Source of the DNA: Paramecium pentaurelia
Lineage: Eukaryota; Ciliophora; Oligohymenophorea; Peniculida; Parameciidae
Direction: 5' to 3'
NCBI GenBank assembly: GCA_905183005.1
Contig: CAJJDO010000058.1
Location: 65,706 to 129,705, forward strand
DNA length: 64,000 nucleotides
The position numbers and the translations under genes are program-made. The stretch's first letter is position 1, and each line of letters opens with the position of its first letter. Shown here one piece after another: positions 52,893 through 64,000 of the stretch. A model generated the notes under the pieces. The model made no database searches and was not told the DNA's origin. It was given only the letters and a program-made list of their open reading frames with translations.

Positions 52893-54168
52893 TTTCAATT
52901 ATTCTTATAAATCTTATTTTAAATAGAATTAATAACAATATTATAAGATTTATTATTTTATATTTATTCATCTACATATATTTTCATTATGCTTGTTTAG
53001 ATCTTTCCAAAAAGTACATTAAGTTATGTAAGGACATCAAGAATGAATAATAATCGCCATTTTTAAAAATAAAATATTTTGGGTAAATATTATTGAGTAT
53101 TAACAAATGACATAAATTTGATATTTCCTTTTTGATAATCATCTTGATTTGTAATATTATTTAAAATTCTTTTTAATTTACAACATGAATTAAATTTTAT
53201 TTTGATTAAATACATCCAATTTAAAAAATCTTATAAGGAAGGATCATAGATAATTAAAAAGTAATTTAAAAGTAAGTTAAGAATTAATTAAGGTCTTGGA
53301 TAAGGAAAAAAGAAAATGAATAAACATTTCCATATATATAGCAAATTTCATTTTTATTCTTATATTAGTTGCCTAAGATATTTAACTTCAAAGTCTAGGA
53401 AATTCATTTATAAAATAAATGAATTATATAATATATACTTCTTACAAGATTTTGATTTATTTAAATATTGAGATGCTTATAATAGTATGAAATAATAGAA
53501 ATTTAATGGAATAGATGTAAATTATTAACAAAAATTAATATTTGTTATTATAAAAAGATAAAATGTATCATAATGAATAAAATCTTTAAAACCCTTCCTT
53601 AATCAAGTGATCTAATTACAATTCGAATGTTAATTGTATTTAACTATTATTTTAATCATATTAAAATAGTTGCATCATAGAAGAGCATTGTTATTACTCT
53701 TAAAGAATTCGAAAATACAATTTTGATATATTTCTGTTTTTGAAAACTAGTGAATAAATTTACTTAGTATTCTTTTCATCATAATTTATTAGAAAATGAA
53801 TTAACTTAGAACAAATTTATCATATAAATATTTCATTCTAAAGCATCTTGATTATCTAAAATATTTAAATATAATGGCAGATATTTATTTTAATGATTAA
53901 TTATTAATTATTACTTATTCTTTTTTAACTATTATTTGCATTTTAATAAAGGAATATTTAATTTTAGAGGTTATGTTAAATAAGAGTAAAGAGAATTATT
54001 CCATTTATTTTTTATGTTTGTTTCGATATTGTTAAAAAAATATGTCAAAGACTTTAAAATTGAATAGAATTAATAAATAAGTATTGATTATAATACTTCT
54101 ATATTGTAATTAAGATATTGATTAGTAAATAAAATAAATAATATATTTATAAATTTCTAAATCTAAAA
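52893..54168. other. AT-rich stretch with ORF fragments, possibly decayed
   Basis: About 1.3 kb. Plus-strand fragments such as NLIRKDHRQLKSNLKV and KHFHIYSKFHFYSYISCL are protein-like but broken by TGA and frameshifts. I see no start-to-stop gene. It may be a decayed gene or untranslated DNA. Confidence 0.3.
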
Positions 54169-56274
54169 ATGAATTCTTAAATCGACAGAAATTCTGATCC
54201 TCCTCATACTAATGTGATTTTGGTTGTAATTACTAACAAAGCAAATAAAACATTGCCACACGATAAATATTTAAAAGTGTTTAGTCCTTTCGGCACTATA
54301 CAAAGAGTACATATATTTAAGTAGATTTTAAATAGATGCTTATATTCGAGAGATCTCTTACTTGGAAAACATTTGTTGAGTATGATAATGTAGAATCAGC
54401 ATTCAAGGCAAGAATGTAGATGAATGACAAATATTTTTGTGATGATCCTTCATTATTAATGAATGTTTATGCAAGCAAATTAACCTATATCTCATTCTAA
54501 GAAAACAATGTGTGGGGTGTTGGTATATTTTCTAAGTTTATTAGATTATACAATATAAAAGTAAAAATAAAAAGAATAATCTCCACCGAATGAAGTAAAT
54601 TAATCTTCTCAATCTTTAAAACCTATGTAGACAGTTCCTTAATAAAACTTCTAATTGTTACAATCACAAATGTTATTTTAACACTAAATGTCATAACAAA
54701 TACAATTGATTAATACTTTAATGGGATAGTTGTAATAAGTATGTGTTGATGGATTTGCAACTCCTATATTGTAGTCTATAGACTTATTAAATTAAATTGA
54801 AAAACAGCAATCAATTTTAAAAGATATACATGATTATTAATAGACATTCCAGAATGTGACTGATAATTACTAAAATTTTCTATAAGGGTTTAATTAATAA
54901 GATGAATAGAAATCTATTAGTATCGAATCAAGCAAGAATGGAAAATAAAATAGAAAGAAATTAACATTATCAAATGATAAGAATGCTAAAAATGGAGATT
55001 AAATTGAGTTTATTTAAAGTTATCATGAAAGTGATATCACAAAAGATATTATGTTTCATAGTTCAGATAAATTAATAGATTAAATATAAGTTTAAAAGAT
55101 GTATTAAAGTGATGGTAAAAGTATTAATAAGGTTGAAGAATTGAACTTTAATGGTTTAGGTTTGAGAGACTCAGAGGATGAAGCTGATGATTCAAATTAA
55201 TTTGAAGATGAATTATTGAATGCTTAATCAGATGATGAAGATATAAATAATGGATTGTTTAAATTTGTTGATTAAAACTAAGGATTTACTGAAAAGGATA
55301 GATAATAAGTTTTTAAGAAATTGAATTAAGATATGTCATTTAATAAAGTAGACAATAAAGTAGCTGCTGTAGTGGAAAAATAAACTCAAAAAAACACTAT
55401 TGAATAATCTTCAAGGAGTGTTGATAATATAGATTAATTGATCAACAAAGGAAAAATTATTTAGAGATCAATTTAACAACCTACTTCTAAAAGTCAAACT
55501 ATTCACTAATAACCTGAAAAATTAGATCAATATCTAACTAAATAATAATAATCTTTTAAAAGTATATGAATTCTCAATATTAATTTTAGATGTTCATAAA
55601 TCTAAAGTAATATATGCAAGATGGTTTGATAAGAAGGTTGTAACATCAACTATGCTTTATAATATATTTAGCATATATGGCAATATTGACAAAATGATAT
55701 TCTTAAAAGAAAGATCAAGTTGTTTGATATAATATGTATCTTAAGAACATGCTGCTATAGCTAAGGAATCTCTTAATGAAATATCTTTTTATGGATAATA
55801 AATAAAGGTAAATTAATTGTTTATATATAGATCTTTTTTTCCAATTATGAAGAGATCTCTTTAAAAACTTAACCAACTAAACCAGGAGAGATTGTCTTTG
55901 ATGTTAAAACTTAAGAAGAATATTTTTAGGGAAGTGAAGAAACACATCGAATTAAACCAGATTCAACTTATACTCTGGCTCCTCCTTGTGATACTATTCA
56001 AATCTCTAATTTAACTAAGAATTCTTGCTAAGCTTCGATTATGTAATAATATATGCAAGAATTTGGATAAATTAAAGCTATTAAGTAGTTATTTAATTTC
56101 ATTTAGAATTTTGACAACGGGAAATAAATACTTGTCAATAATCAAGTATTCAAGCACTGAAGTAGCATTTACTGCATTAGCCAATATGAATGGTTTCGAA
56201 TTGGATGGAAGGTATTTATATGATAACATTGAAATAGACCTATATAAATTAACTTTTCTAAACAAAAATTATGA
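54169..56274 (+). CDS. PTB-like RNA-binding protein with several RRMs
   Basis: About 660 residues. First RRM: TNVILVVITNKANKTLPHDK, YLKVFSPFGTIQR, then MLIFERSLTWKTFVEYDN as in PTB/hnRNP L-type RRMs. A ~300-residue Gln/Ser/Asp-rich disordered middle follows. Second RRM: VIYARWFDKKVVTSTMLYNI, FSIYGNIDKMIFLKERSS, then a third: CDTIQISNLTKNSCQAS and YLSIIKYSSTEVAFTALANM. Introns of 29, 22, 28, 23, 22 and 26 nt, all GTA...TAG, restore frame; the last yields GRPIQINFSKQKL and TGA 56272. Probable regulator of RNA processing. Confidence 0.75.
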
Positions 56275-56365
56275 TTGGCTGATTTATAAATATTCGGATT
56301 TAAAATTACAATATACAACCTCTTAATTTTATTTCCATTAATTTCAAATATAATAAAAAGACATA

Positions 56366-56674
56366 ATGGCAGGAAAATCAGGAAAGGGAATTGGCAAAGT
56401 CAGTGCTAAGAGACATGCCAGAAAACCAAATAAAGCTTCAATTGAAGGAATCACAAAACCAGCAATCAGAAGATTAGCAAGAAGAGGAGGAGTCAAAAGA
56501 ATTTCATCCTTCCTTTATGATGACTCAAGAAATGTTTTAAAGAGTTTCTTGGAGAATGTTGTTAGAGATGCCATCACATATACAGAACATGCAAGAAGAA
56601 AGACGGTCACAGTCATGGATGTTGTTTATTCATTAAAGAGATAAGGAAGAACACTTTATGGCTTTGGTGCATGA
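56366..56674 (+). CDS. H4: Histone H4
   Basis: Core nucleosomal histone of 102 residues, intronless. MAGKSGKGIGKVSAKRHARK, ITKPAIRRLARRGGVKRISS, FLENVVRDAITYTEHARRKT and the tail RQGRTLYGFGA. Codon for that Gln is TAA, followed by TGA as the stop. This is the anchor for the genetic code used here. NKASIEG replaces the animal RDNIQG, as in other ciliate H4s. Starts 91 bp after the PTB-like gene stop. GC-richer than neighbours, as expected for a highly expressed gene. Confidence 0.98.
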
Positions 56675-56983
56675 GTTTTTTTATAGTTTTTATTCAGATT
56701 TATTTAATTCAAATTCAACTCTTATAATAATCTTAAACATCCTAGAATTCTCTTTTTTATATACTCATTAAGATTAAGTTAAATATATATATATATATAA
56801 GAACAATTCAATAGCAATTAAGAATATCAAATATATTATGAGATTGAGTTCTTTAAAGGATTTTTTAATTAAATAAATATTAGTTATTTTATTGGTGGAT
56901 TCAAATAAAATGGAATAAAAGTGTAATTAAATAATAATATACTTAATTATTAACATAATAATATTTTTTTAAATATTTAAGTA
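56675..56983. other. Intergenic AT-rich region (convergent)
   Basis: About 310 bp between H4 and the cyclase gene end. Contains a TATATATATATA run at ~56787. No animal-type histone stem-loop is obvious after the H4 stop. Confidence 0.45.
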
Positions 56984-59900
56984 TCACAGTTATTCTTAAC
57001 TGGCCTCATCTTTTATTTTATCCCATTCTACCAAATAACCTTTAGTACTCATGTTAAATTTACTTAATTCAACATCCTAAAATAAATGAACTTTTTACAT
57101 GATGGAATTTAAATTTAAATGGATGTTTTTCTGCTCTCTCAATCATTTATTTAGTAGTTTATGAAATCTACACTCTACCTTCTTCTCCACTACTTTCCAT
57201 CTTATTAGCAATCGATACATCTTTGCCATAAATATCATATCTCACAATATCTGTACCAATAATACCACCTGTAACTTGACCTGTGTGAATACCTATTCTC
57301 ATATTAAGTTTATCAAATTTTATCTTCAATCTAACTTACATAATGATCTCAACCATCTAGAATCCCATTTTTACTGTATTAATGGCTTCTTAAATTGGCT
57401 AATTAAATATAAAATTTATTTACATTTCTTTTGGCACTGTTGGTGAATCCCATAACAACATAACAATCACCAATTGTATACATTTTATATACATTATATT
57501 TTTAACATAATTTGTCAAATTCTGTAAATAGATTCCTAAGCATTGTTACAACTCCTTCTGGAGATTGAGTATGAGAATATTCAGTAAATCCTTTGATATC
57601 TGCAAATAATAATGTAACATCCTCAAATTCATCAATAAAATCACTTTTGTCATAAATTGAACTATTTTTCATTTTCAAATAAGAATGCATTGGTAATAAT
57701 TGACTTACCAAATTAATTTATTTGACTTTCTTATCTTCATTGATTTATAGATTGTTAAACATCTGAATCTATTCTCTCATAGCTAAATAATAACCCAATA
57801 ATAGGATGAGCATACAACAACAAATGTAAAATATAGCAAAATGAGTTACTAAGTCAGAAGCTATATAAAATCCTAAGAAAAACCCTAACATTATGAACAT
57901 ATAAATTATCACTTAAAAGAAAGTGAACATCTTCAATTAACAAGTAACAATCATTATGTACAATATTTCCAAAAGACAAATAATAGCCACTTCTGAATTA
58001 TCAGTTAGATATGCTTAATACAAAACTGTAAAGATGGCATATATCAATAGGAGATAATACATCAGATTAACCAATAGATTCCTATAGGCTTTTGATAAAA
58101 TTGGGAATAACACTATTACTAGGATTAAAAATATTGCCTAAATTAAAATAGAATTAATACTCTTAATACAAAGATGAGTAGATCATATTTGAATAGCTTA
58201 CGTACAATTATTGATAACAATGTGATTACAAAGTATGTAATCCATAAGAATACTATACCAACTTTAGATTCTTCCAGATTTTATTCTTTCAATATTTAAT
58301 TGAAATTGCTCTTAATCTCATTCTCAGGTATTTATAAAATCAAATTAGGTTTTATTAAATCTAATTTATCATTTTCCTCTTATTCACTTGTTATAAAGAC
58401 AGATTCATCAGTTAATACAGGTTCTGATGGTTAAATAGGTAAAGTTAATCTAGATTTATTATCTACCTCTTAAGGTGAATTTTAAGGTAATAAAAATTAA
58501 ACAGTTTGTTATCCTCTAGGAGATATTTCTAATCTATTTGATTATTTCATATTATCCATATAAATAGAGTTTTGCAATTAGGATAAGAATTAACCCTTTT
58601 TTGGTTAAATTTACCTTTGACTTCTCTATTATCTCAAATCTTTTACTACAACCTTTGTACAATTCTACCAAAGTAGAAATGCTTTAGGTATCTAATATCC
58701 TGGTGGTTTAGTTTTATAAACTTAATAAGTATCTATTATTCCTAATCCTTTAGCCTCCTTTTATTTCTTTGAGTAATATTTTATACCATGTCTGGCTTAC
58801 TTAAAAGCTTATTCACTCAAAGTTATTGCACCAGTATCTCCTGTAGAACCTACTCTACTTGTTTGATTGACTGGATCACCTATTAATGAAAATTATGGTT
58901 TATGATGTCCAATAACACCAGCAATTACTCTTCCAACATGAATACCAATCTTCATTTCTATTTGATTACCTTTTCCATATTTTCTTCCTTATACTTATTA
59001 CATCATATCAAATGCCATATTGACCAATCTCATTGTTTTTTCTGTTCTAATTACATGTGCAGTCATATTCTATTCACAAGCCTTGATTCCTGTAGCTGCC
59101 ATATAAGTATATCCAACTGTTTCTATCTTTTATACTCCATGTTAAATGCATAAATTATCATATAATCTAAATAGAGAATCCAACATTAATACAACATTTT
59201 TACCTTCTTCTTTCATAATAGTATCAAAATCACAAATATAAGCAAATAAGATTGATACATCATCTTGAGCTTCTTACATTGAATAAATTCCAGTTGATAT
59301 TTATTGTCTAACAAATCTGGGAACAAGAATACTCAAAATGTCTTATGCAGTCATATTATCTTATTCAATTGAATATTTGGCTAAATAATCATTTCTTCTA
59401 TGTTTTATTGATTTATAATAAGTGAATAAAAATCTAATAGTAATACTAATCACCAATAATATTTAAGTACTAGCAGCATAGACAGATATTCTACTTTATG
59501 AATATGTTCCATTTGAAGTACTTAAATCAGTTGATATAACAATAATTAATATTCTTACTATCAATTATATTAAATAACAGATATTATATAACATAATAGG
59601 AATAACTGTCATATTCATAGAATTAAATGTACTAAATAAAATTACTAATGTTGCAGATAAAGTAATAGTTAAATCATCTGATAACCAATCGATGGCAATT
59701 TTAATTGCAAATATTATCAAAACAGTTAAATGTGAATAAGTATAGTATTCTTATTGCATAATCGATGTGAATGTGAATAATAAAATTAAGAATACAATGC
59801 CAAAAATAATCAAATAATAAACTCCAGTGAATATTCTAAGATCATTGATGAAGAAATCAGTTAAACAATATGCTATGAAATAAAGTAATAAAATGCATAA

Positions 59901-62900
59901 AAAGAAACGTAAATGATTAAGTGATTGAGACAATTTATGAGCAAGGAACTTTTATTCAAGGACTAACTCCTTCATTTCTAAAGTTAAAGGTTTGAGTTTC
60001 ATTTCTGTTACTTTTGTATCTCCAGGATTAAGCATTTCTGATATGTAAGGAGATGTCGTAGAACAATCATTAAATACATTTTATATTATGGTAGAGACAT
60101 TACTAAATTTAAATAAAATATTTACACATGTTGATCAAAACATTAATTGACTATTTATTAATAAGTAGCATCTTCCCATTATGTACCATCTTTATTAATA
60201 AATGCAAATTATTAATAAGCAGTAGGAAATAAATTTAGTTTAATGAAATCATGAAGGAAATAATTTATAAAGAAACATCCAAATAAACAAAATATCATTG
60301 CAACTATACTATTATATCTAGTAAATAATTGATAAGTTAATTCTTAGTAATCAAAATCACTGAATTTTCCTCTATAATTAAGAAATACAAACCCAACTAA
60401 TAATCCAAATGTGAATAAGGATACAATAATTACTATATGAACATTATGTTTTATCAATCTAAATAAAACCTTTAATGTAGATACTGTAATTATAATGAAA
60501 ATAACACTTGTTGCTATCATTTATAAATCACTTTGATGACCATCATTGGTCCAAGCATAATTAATCATATAAGTACATGTATAAAAAGTGAAAGCGGCTG
60601 ATAAAAATGATTCCAAAAATGCTTCTATCAAATAATAAAATCCAAATCTTCTGGTTCTAATTTGACCATCTATATATAAAGTAGGAATCTTTTTATTTAC
60701 CCAAGGATTTGTTTATAAATCAGCTAATCCAATAACCAATGCATTAGGAGTTGTGTATAGAAATATGAATAAAAATACAGTCATTGAATCATGTAAGGAA
60801 GTAGCAGTAAATTAACAAAACCAATTAAAAAAGAAGAGTGTCATACCTAAAAAGCCTGCACAATAAAATAAATATATTATCATAGAAGAAACACGTTCAG
60901 AGTGCAATTTACACTTTTATAGTAATAATACTTTTATCTCTTTTAATGTATTCACACTAATATCTCCAGCATTTACTTATGGATATATGTGATTTAATTT
61001 GCTATTGATTATTTCAATACTAATATGTGAAGCTTACATCATCAAAGCATCATTATAACCATCTCCAACTCCTAAAATTGTTGGTTTATTTGGAAAATAA
61101 TCCTTTATGATTATGCATGCTAATTCTTTCTATTATGGATTCATATTAAAACCTATTACATTTTTACAAACACATGATAAGAATCGAAAATGACTCATCA
61201 TATCTGCTGATTCACTAATTAATGATAATGAGTGTCCATTAACAACTAATACAAATTGTAACATTTATTAATATGATGCACCTTCAAATAATGTTACACT
61301 TGATTTAATCATACTTCTACTCATTGATTATTATGAATGTTTCTCTTATTGTTTAATTTATTACTTCTCTTATATTTTCTATAATTCACTTTATATATAT
61401 CCTATTGCAGTATTTATTTATAACCATAACTATTCCTTATCAGTTGCTACAATCCTTAAATATTTAGATGTCTCTGTCATCTCCAAAGCCTAAGCACAAC
61501 TAATTGTTTATGCTTCTTAATCTCCACTCAATAACCAAATATTGATATTACACTCTTTTACAGTTCTTATAAAATCTAATGCATCATTCTTTAATTCCTC
61601 TTTGAATCCTATCATTCCTAATAAATTTAATTCTTTCTCATATTCCAAAGCCAATTCCTCTAATAAGAGATCCTAATTAGTAAGTGAACTATGCAATAAA
61701 TTAAATTTTTGTTTATAATTTTCAGTCTCTTTTTCACTCAAAACTCTTGTTGCATAAACAATCATTCTTATCCCTCTCATTTTATAATGTTGAATATAAG
61801 CATCTAATTCTTCTCTCTCTTTATGATTTAATTATAATTTCAATTTTATAGCTTCATAATCTCCTTTACAAATCAACAATGATTTATTTTTAGATCCCTC
61901 ACCACAAAGTTAATTCAAGGCTTCATATTCTAAACCTAATTCTAGATCCATAGTCATAGGTACTTAGATAACTACAGAATTTAAATTTCTATTATATGTA
62001 AATAAATTTAATCCTAATATTTGATACCAAATTGTATTTCCTCTTACTTTACATAAATACATATCTGGACTATCAAATTTATTAAAGTTCTCTAATTGAT
62101 AACCACAAGAACGAGCAAATGTTAATGAAATTTCTTCATTCTTTGAAAATGATTCATATGTTATTGAATCTGCTCCAAAAACTGGTCTAGCTTCATGACA
62201 TAACATCAAACATTTCAAAAAAGCATCATAATATAATGTATTTATGTCTTTAGTTTATAAATATTCCTTTTATGGAGAACTATTTCTCAATTAATTTACT
62301 AATTGCATGAATTCATCATTATTATTCCCTGGACTATTTCGAAGTTTTGGTTAAGGTAAAAACATTCTTGTCTATGAATAATCTTGATATTATTATTAAT
62401 ATTATGCATCCATATTTATAAAAGTTAATCTTTTATTCTATGGTTGAGCAGTTATTTTACTAAAAATTGGATTATTACTTGAAGTTTTTACACTTTTTAA
62501 TAATAATTTACCACTTGTTTAACCTTCTGTTGTATGATTACTCTTTTTATCATACTCAAATGGTATTAAATATTCATTATTATCATTTATACTTGCAAAT
62601 TTTTATGGATCTTCAATATCATCTTATTTAGTTGACTTTTAGTTTAATGTTAATTATAATTAATCATAATTTAGAGTGAAAGCTAATTAACCAAATAATA
62701 AATTATCTAATTTGTAATAAGAAGTAGTTAATGTACCTGTTTTATCTATTAACATATAATCAACATGTCCTAAATCACATAAATTATTTGATGAATTTAT
62801 TTTCACATATTTTACAAGATTCTCTTCAATTTGATTAATTTCAAATTTAAATAATGATATGAAATTTACTATATCAAATAATAAATATAAAGTAGCTGGA

Positions 62901-64000
62901 ATTAATTAAGCATACAATATTGCCAATTAAAATACTTTCATACCATTAGTTGTATAATTATCTATTATTAAAGCAAAACTATTTTCATCTGATCTAGCTA
63001 ATAATACAATTATAGATATTAATGTAAAAAATAAAGATAAACATGCCATTAGGAAAGAATAAAAATTACTTTATTTCTCTTCGAAACTCTCCTTTTATGC
63101 TCCATAATGACTACTTTACATTGTTTTAGTATTGTGACCAACATAGACTGCTAAACCAAATAACCATGAAGTTTATTTAATTTTAGTTCCTTTAGGAATG
63201 AAATTATCTATAGTTAATTCTTCATTTTTTGGATCTTTTTTTAATTTCAATCTAGCATGAAATCTTTATGTATTTCCATTAGGAGCTTCATATTCTAATT
63301 TACCAGTTAACATCTTTCTATATTCTGGGAATTAATTCTTTAATCTAGTTCTCAAGACAATCAATTAAGTTAGATAGGATGACTTCTTTTTAGTCAAACT
63401 TGATTTTCCATCATAATATTAGGTATCTACCATACATATGGCTTCTCTATCTCTAACCTATCCAGTATCTAAGAGTATAATATCAGCTGGAACAATATCT
63501 CCTTTGATTAAATATAAAACATCTCCAATTTGAATATCACTCCATTTAATGGTTTCAATTGAACCATCCTTAGCTCCTCTTGAAGTTGTTTATATGTTTA
63601 TTTTATGATCATGAATTTGTCTACGAATATCAAGTACAAATTCAATTAAAACATAAAGGAGTACACTGATTCCAATTGGAAAGATAGTGATCCAACGGTA
63701 GAATGGGGAAAGACTGGGATCTATGAGCATAATTAATGATATGGCAAGTAAGTAGATGTTACCAAATCTGACCAATCCTGTATAGAGTGTTTTGGGTAGA
63801 AAATTGAGGAGCTAAAGAATGGATTATAGATAAGTATATGTACTGTATATTTACGTGTGTTGAATATGTTCTTGTTTTAAGGAACGCTGAGTAGTTAAAC
63901 ATTTCCTTTATGTAATTCCATAGTAATCATTTGGGAGTCATCTGTATAACATAAAGAAAGACATTTTCTAAATCTGGATAACCATTTTTCTACAAATTGA
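56984..64000 (-). CDS. P4-ATPase/guanylyl cyclase fusion (5' end outside window)
   Basis: Ciliate-type membrane guanylyl cyclase: an N-terminal P4-ATPase-like half and a C-terminal pair of cyclase domains, as described from Paramecium, Tetrahymena and apicomplexans. ATPase half: KWSDIQIGDVLYLIKGDIVP, phosphorylation site LIDKTGTLTTSYYK (near 62740), and ILGVGDGYNDALMMQAS; the DGET dephosphorylation loop is altered to YYDGKSSLTKK. Many helices between 60100 and 61000. C1 cyclase (58640-59330): VSILFAYICDFD, KIETVGYTYMA and NQTSRVGSTG, so both metal Asp are Tyr but the GTP-selecting Glu and Asn/Arg are kept. C2 (56990-57720): VTLLFADIKGFTEYS and YTIGDCYVVMG keep both metal Asp. C1/C2 thus share one site in inverted order. 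Confidence 0.9.

Overview
The window looks like macronuclear-type DNA of a Paramecium-like oligohymenophorean ciliate. Three things seen in the sequence say so. (1) TAA and TAG are read as glutamine and TGA is the only stop: the histone H4 gene at 56366-56674 runs through an in-frame TAA exactly where the conserved C-terminal tail has Gln and ends on TGA, and nearly every other gene needs the same code. (2) Introns are tiny, mostly 21-30 nt, of the form GTA...(T/A/C)AG, and their removal restores conserved protein frames. (3) The DNA is very AT-rich and densely packed on both strands, with gaps that can be under 30 bp. Species is not determinable by eye. Standard-code ORF calls fragment almost every gene, so coordinates here were rebuilt by reading with TAA/TAG=Gln and TGA=stop; spans include introns.

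Layout. 0-7.4 kb: ORC1/CDC6-like gene (cut by the left edge), a TTLL1-like tubulin polyglutamylase, a large DUSP-type ubiquitin protease, and a divergent protein with serial truncated-globin-like domains. 7.9-10.4 kb: a coiled-coil protein with 204 consecutive TAA codons, i.e. a 204-residue polyglutamine. 10.8-15 kb: signal-peptide-peptidase-like protease and a second ubiquitin protease. 15.3-24.5 kb: unrecognised ORFs, cytochrome c, coiled-coil proteins, a DHHC-like protein lacking the catalytic Cys, a SPATA17-like IQ protein and a RING protein. 24.5-33.9 kb: DNAAF9/Shulin, an EF-hand protein, a pepsin-type protease, a mitochondrial carrier and an acid lipase. 33.9-43.5 kb: a degenerate M14 carboxypeptidase and a pseudokinase whose start codons are only 12 bp apart, a Ser-rich secreted protein, a cap 2'-O-methyltransferase of the poxvirus VP39 fold family, a phosphatase-like protein lacking the catalytic Arg, a possible pseudogene, and a MOK-type kinase. 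43.9-54 kb: smaller and poorly resolved genes, including an FCP/SCP-type phosphatase, two Myb/SANT proteins, and a His-rich protein. 54-64 kb: a PTB-like RNA-binding protein, histone H4, and a very large P4-ATPase/guanylyl cyclase fusion running off the right edge.

How the genes fit together. There is no operon logic, but several genes belong to cilia (TTLL1-like, DNAAF9/Shulin, MOK, SPATA17-like, the cyclase). A second theme is degenerate enzymes: DHHC, M14, dual-specificity phosphatase and kinase homologues that each lack catalytic residues. No tRNA, rRNA, CRISPR or recognised transposon was seen. The most unusual single object is the pure (TAA)204 coding tract.
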